From positions 1 to 6,449 of the forward strand of contig QZAC01000136.1 of assembly GCA_003838065.1 (NCBI GenBank): 6,449 bases of DNA, written 5' to 3'. How positions within the stretch are numbered: the first letter of the stretch is position 1; every line of letters begins with the position of its first letter. The stretch is from Methanocalculus sp. MSAO_Arc2 (lineage in GTDB: Archaea > Halobacteriota > Methanomicrobia > Methanomicrobiales > Methanocorpusculaceae). The notes under the pieces were generated by a model. It was given only the letters and a program-made list of their open reading frames with translations, did no database searches and was not told the DNA's origin. Made by a program: the position numbers and the translations under genes. This document shows positions 6,057-6,449 of this stretch, one piece after another.

Positions 6057-6130
6057 TTGATAATAGTAGTTGTGTGGAGTGAGATTCAATGAAAGTTTGG
6101 GTTAGGGGGGTACTGAACTGGTACAAACAT

Positions 6131-6164
6131 CGAAAAAACACCTGGAGAAGAGAGCACCTCTTCT
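6131..6164 (-). terminator. Hairpin plus T-run terminator of the repeat-protein gene
   Basis: On the minus strand, AGAAGAG and CTCTTCT form a perfect 7-bp stem with a 5-base loop (plus-strand arms 6146-6152 and 6158-6164), starting six bases after the TGA of the gene at 6171. A T6 run follows (plus-strand A6 at 6133-6138). Position and form fit a transcription terminator well. Confidence 0.7.
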
Positions 6165-6170
6165 TTCTTC

Positions 6171-6449
6171 TCAGATTATAATACCCATTACAGGTCTGTC
6201 CCCGAACATCCCAAACTGTTTTCGATCTGGTGCGGGTGTGGGAGACCAGTCTTCATCTTCTGCAAAAATCCACTGGCCATTCCTGAATACGCCGGGTTTA
6301 CCGTCAACGACAACAGGTACATCCCCGGCCTGTCCAAACTGCCGGCGGTCTGCTGCGGGTGTGGGTGTCCAGTGTGCATCTTCTGCAAAAATCCACTGGC
6401 CATTCCTGAATACACCGGGTTTACCGTCAACGACAACCGGGATATCCCC
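6171..6449 (-). CDS. C-terminal end of an FG-GAP-like tandem-repeat protein, cut by the window edge
   Basis: An open frame enters from the right edge and ends at TGA (6171-6173), giving 92 visible residues. They form two 41-residue repeats plus the start of a third: GD(I/V)PVVVDGKPGVFRNGQW, then IFAED, a variable HW/DW, (T/S)PTPA, DR and QFG. The two full units match at 33 of 41 residues. The last unit stops after GDRPVMGIII. The pattern resembles the FGxxGDxPVxGDWxxDGKxxxGVFRxGxW repeats of FG-GAP/beta-propeller-like surface proteins found in archaea and bacteria, but the Asp/Asn-rich calcium loop is reduced to VVDGKPGVF. Such proteins are usually exported; the signal peptide, if any, lies outside the window. 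Function is probably structural or adhesive (inference). A hairpin terminator follows at once. The opposite strand also has an open frame here, but the regular repeat pattern marks this frame as the coding one. Confidence 0.85.
   Translation of the reverse strand, partial: GDIPVVVDGKPGVFRNGQWIFAEDAHWTPTPAADRRQFGQAGDVPVVVDGKPGVFRNGQWIFAEDEDWSPTPAPDRKQFGMFGDRPVMGIII
6204..6449 (-). repeat. 123-bp tandem DNA repeats inside the repeat-protein gene
   Basis: Two in-frame units, 6327-6449 and 6204-6326, of 123 bases each. Bases 6254-6314 and 6377-6437 are identical except for one position (6291 against 6414). Third-codon positions are conserved as well as the protein, which points to recent duplication or gene conversion. 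Confidence 0.85.

Larger units (their letters stand above)
5298..6130. other. Gene-free, repeat-rich convergent spacer
   Basis: No frame here has a start with a Shine-Dalgarno site, a recognisable domain or sensible composition. The longest open stretches (5488-5910 minus and 5820-6092 plus) are rich in Trp, Cys, His and Pro in the way non-coding sequence is. The region is AT-richer than the helicase and holds several inverted repeats and a small family of hairpin repeats, listed separately. Near 5368-5400 is a short run of ATATGA-type repeats. An 11-base repeat CCCGCCATTTA occurs at 5700-5710 and 5853-5863. GGTCGACCTTTGG (5614-5626) and CCAAGGTCGACC (5830-5841) are near-inverted copies. The region could be a decayed mobile element or untranslated sequence; I see no transposase remnant. 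Confidence 0.6.

Noticed and set aside
5820..6092. Plus-strand frame of 90 codons
   Set aside because: It crosses the conserved repeat core and has no domain, ribosome site or codon bias.

Overview
The window looks archaeal, most likely from a methanogenic euryarchaeote of the Methanomicrobia type. This is inferred from the mid-range GC content, a lone TATA-like element upstream of one gene, T-run terminators, FG-GAP-like repeats of the kind seen in archaeal surface proteins, and the style of the single-chain UvrD/nuclease protein. No rRNA or tRNA is present to fix the taxon.

Left part (1-1852): a minus-strand gene runs off the left edge (1-300) and encodes the N-terminus of a protein with a D...QxK nuclease-like signature. 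Divergent from it lies a decayed HIT-family gene (about 371-599, +). Its catalytic HxHxH motif survives, but it lacks its N-terminus and carries at least two single-base frameshifts. Convergent with that remnant is an intact 385-residue PD-(D/E)XK nuclease-like protein (695-1852, -).

Centre (1853-5187): a 266-bp divergent spacer holds a TATA-like element and a 7-bp inverted repeat. It leads into the main gene, a 1022-residue UvrD-like superfamily 1 DNA helicase fused to a C-terminal RecB/AddB/Cas4-type nuclease with four cysteines placed to bind an Fe-S cluster. Three nuclease-fold proteins, a helicase and a broken HIT gene within 5.2 kb resemble a DNA-processing or defence-associated accessory locus. 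Joint function is inference.

Right part (5188-6449): about 980 bp without a credible gene. It starts with a foldable segment just after the helicase stop and a T7 run. It then carries a small family of related hairpin repeats (about 5507, 5719, 5970 and 6014), including a 29-bp near-identical core repeated 288 bp apart, a 10-bp perfect hairpin, a 15-bp palindrome and other inverted repeats. The last 279 bp are the 3' end of a minus-strand gene encoding 41-residue FG-GAP-like tandem repeats, followed by a clear hairpin plus T-run terminator. The helicase and the repeat protein are convergent across this spacer.
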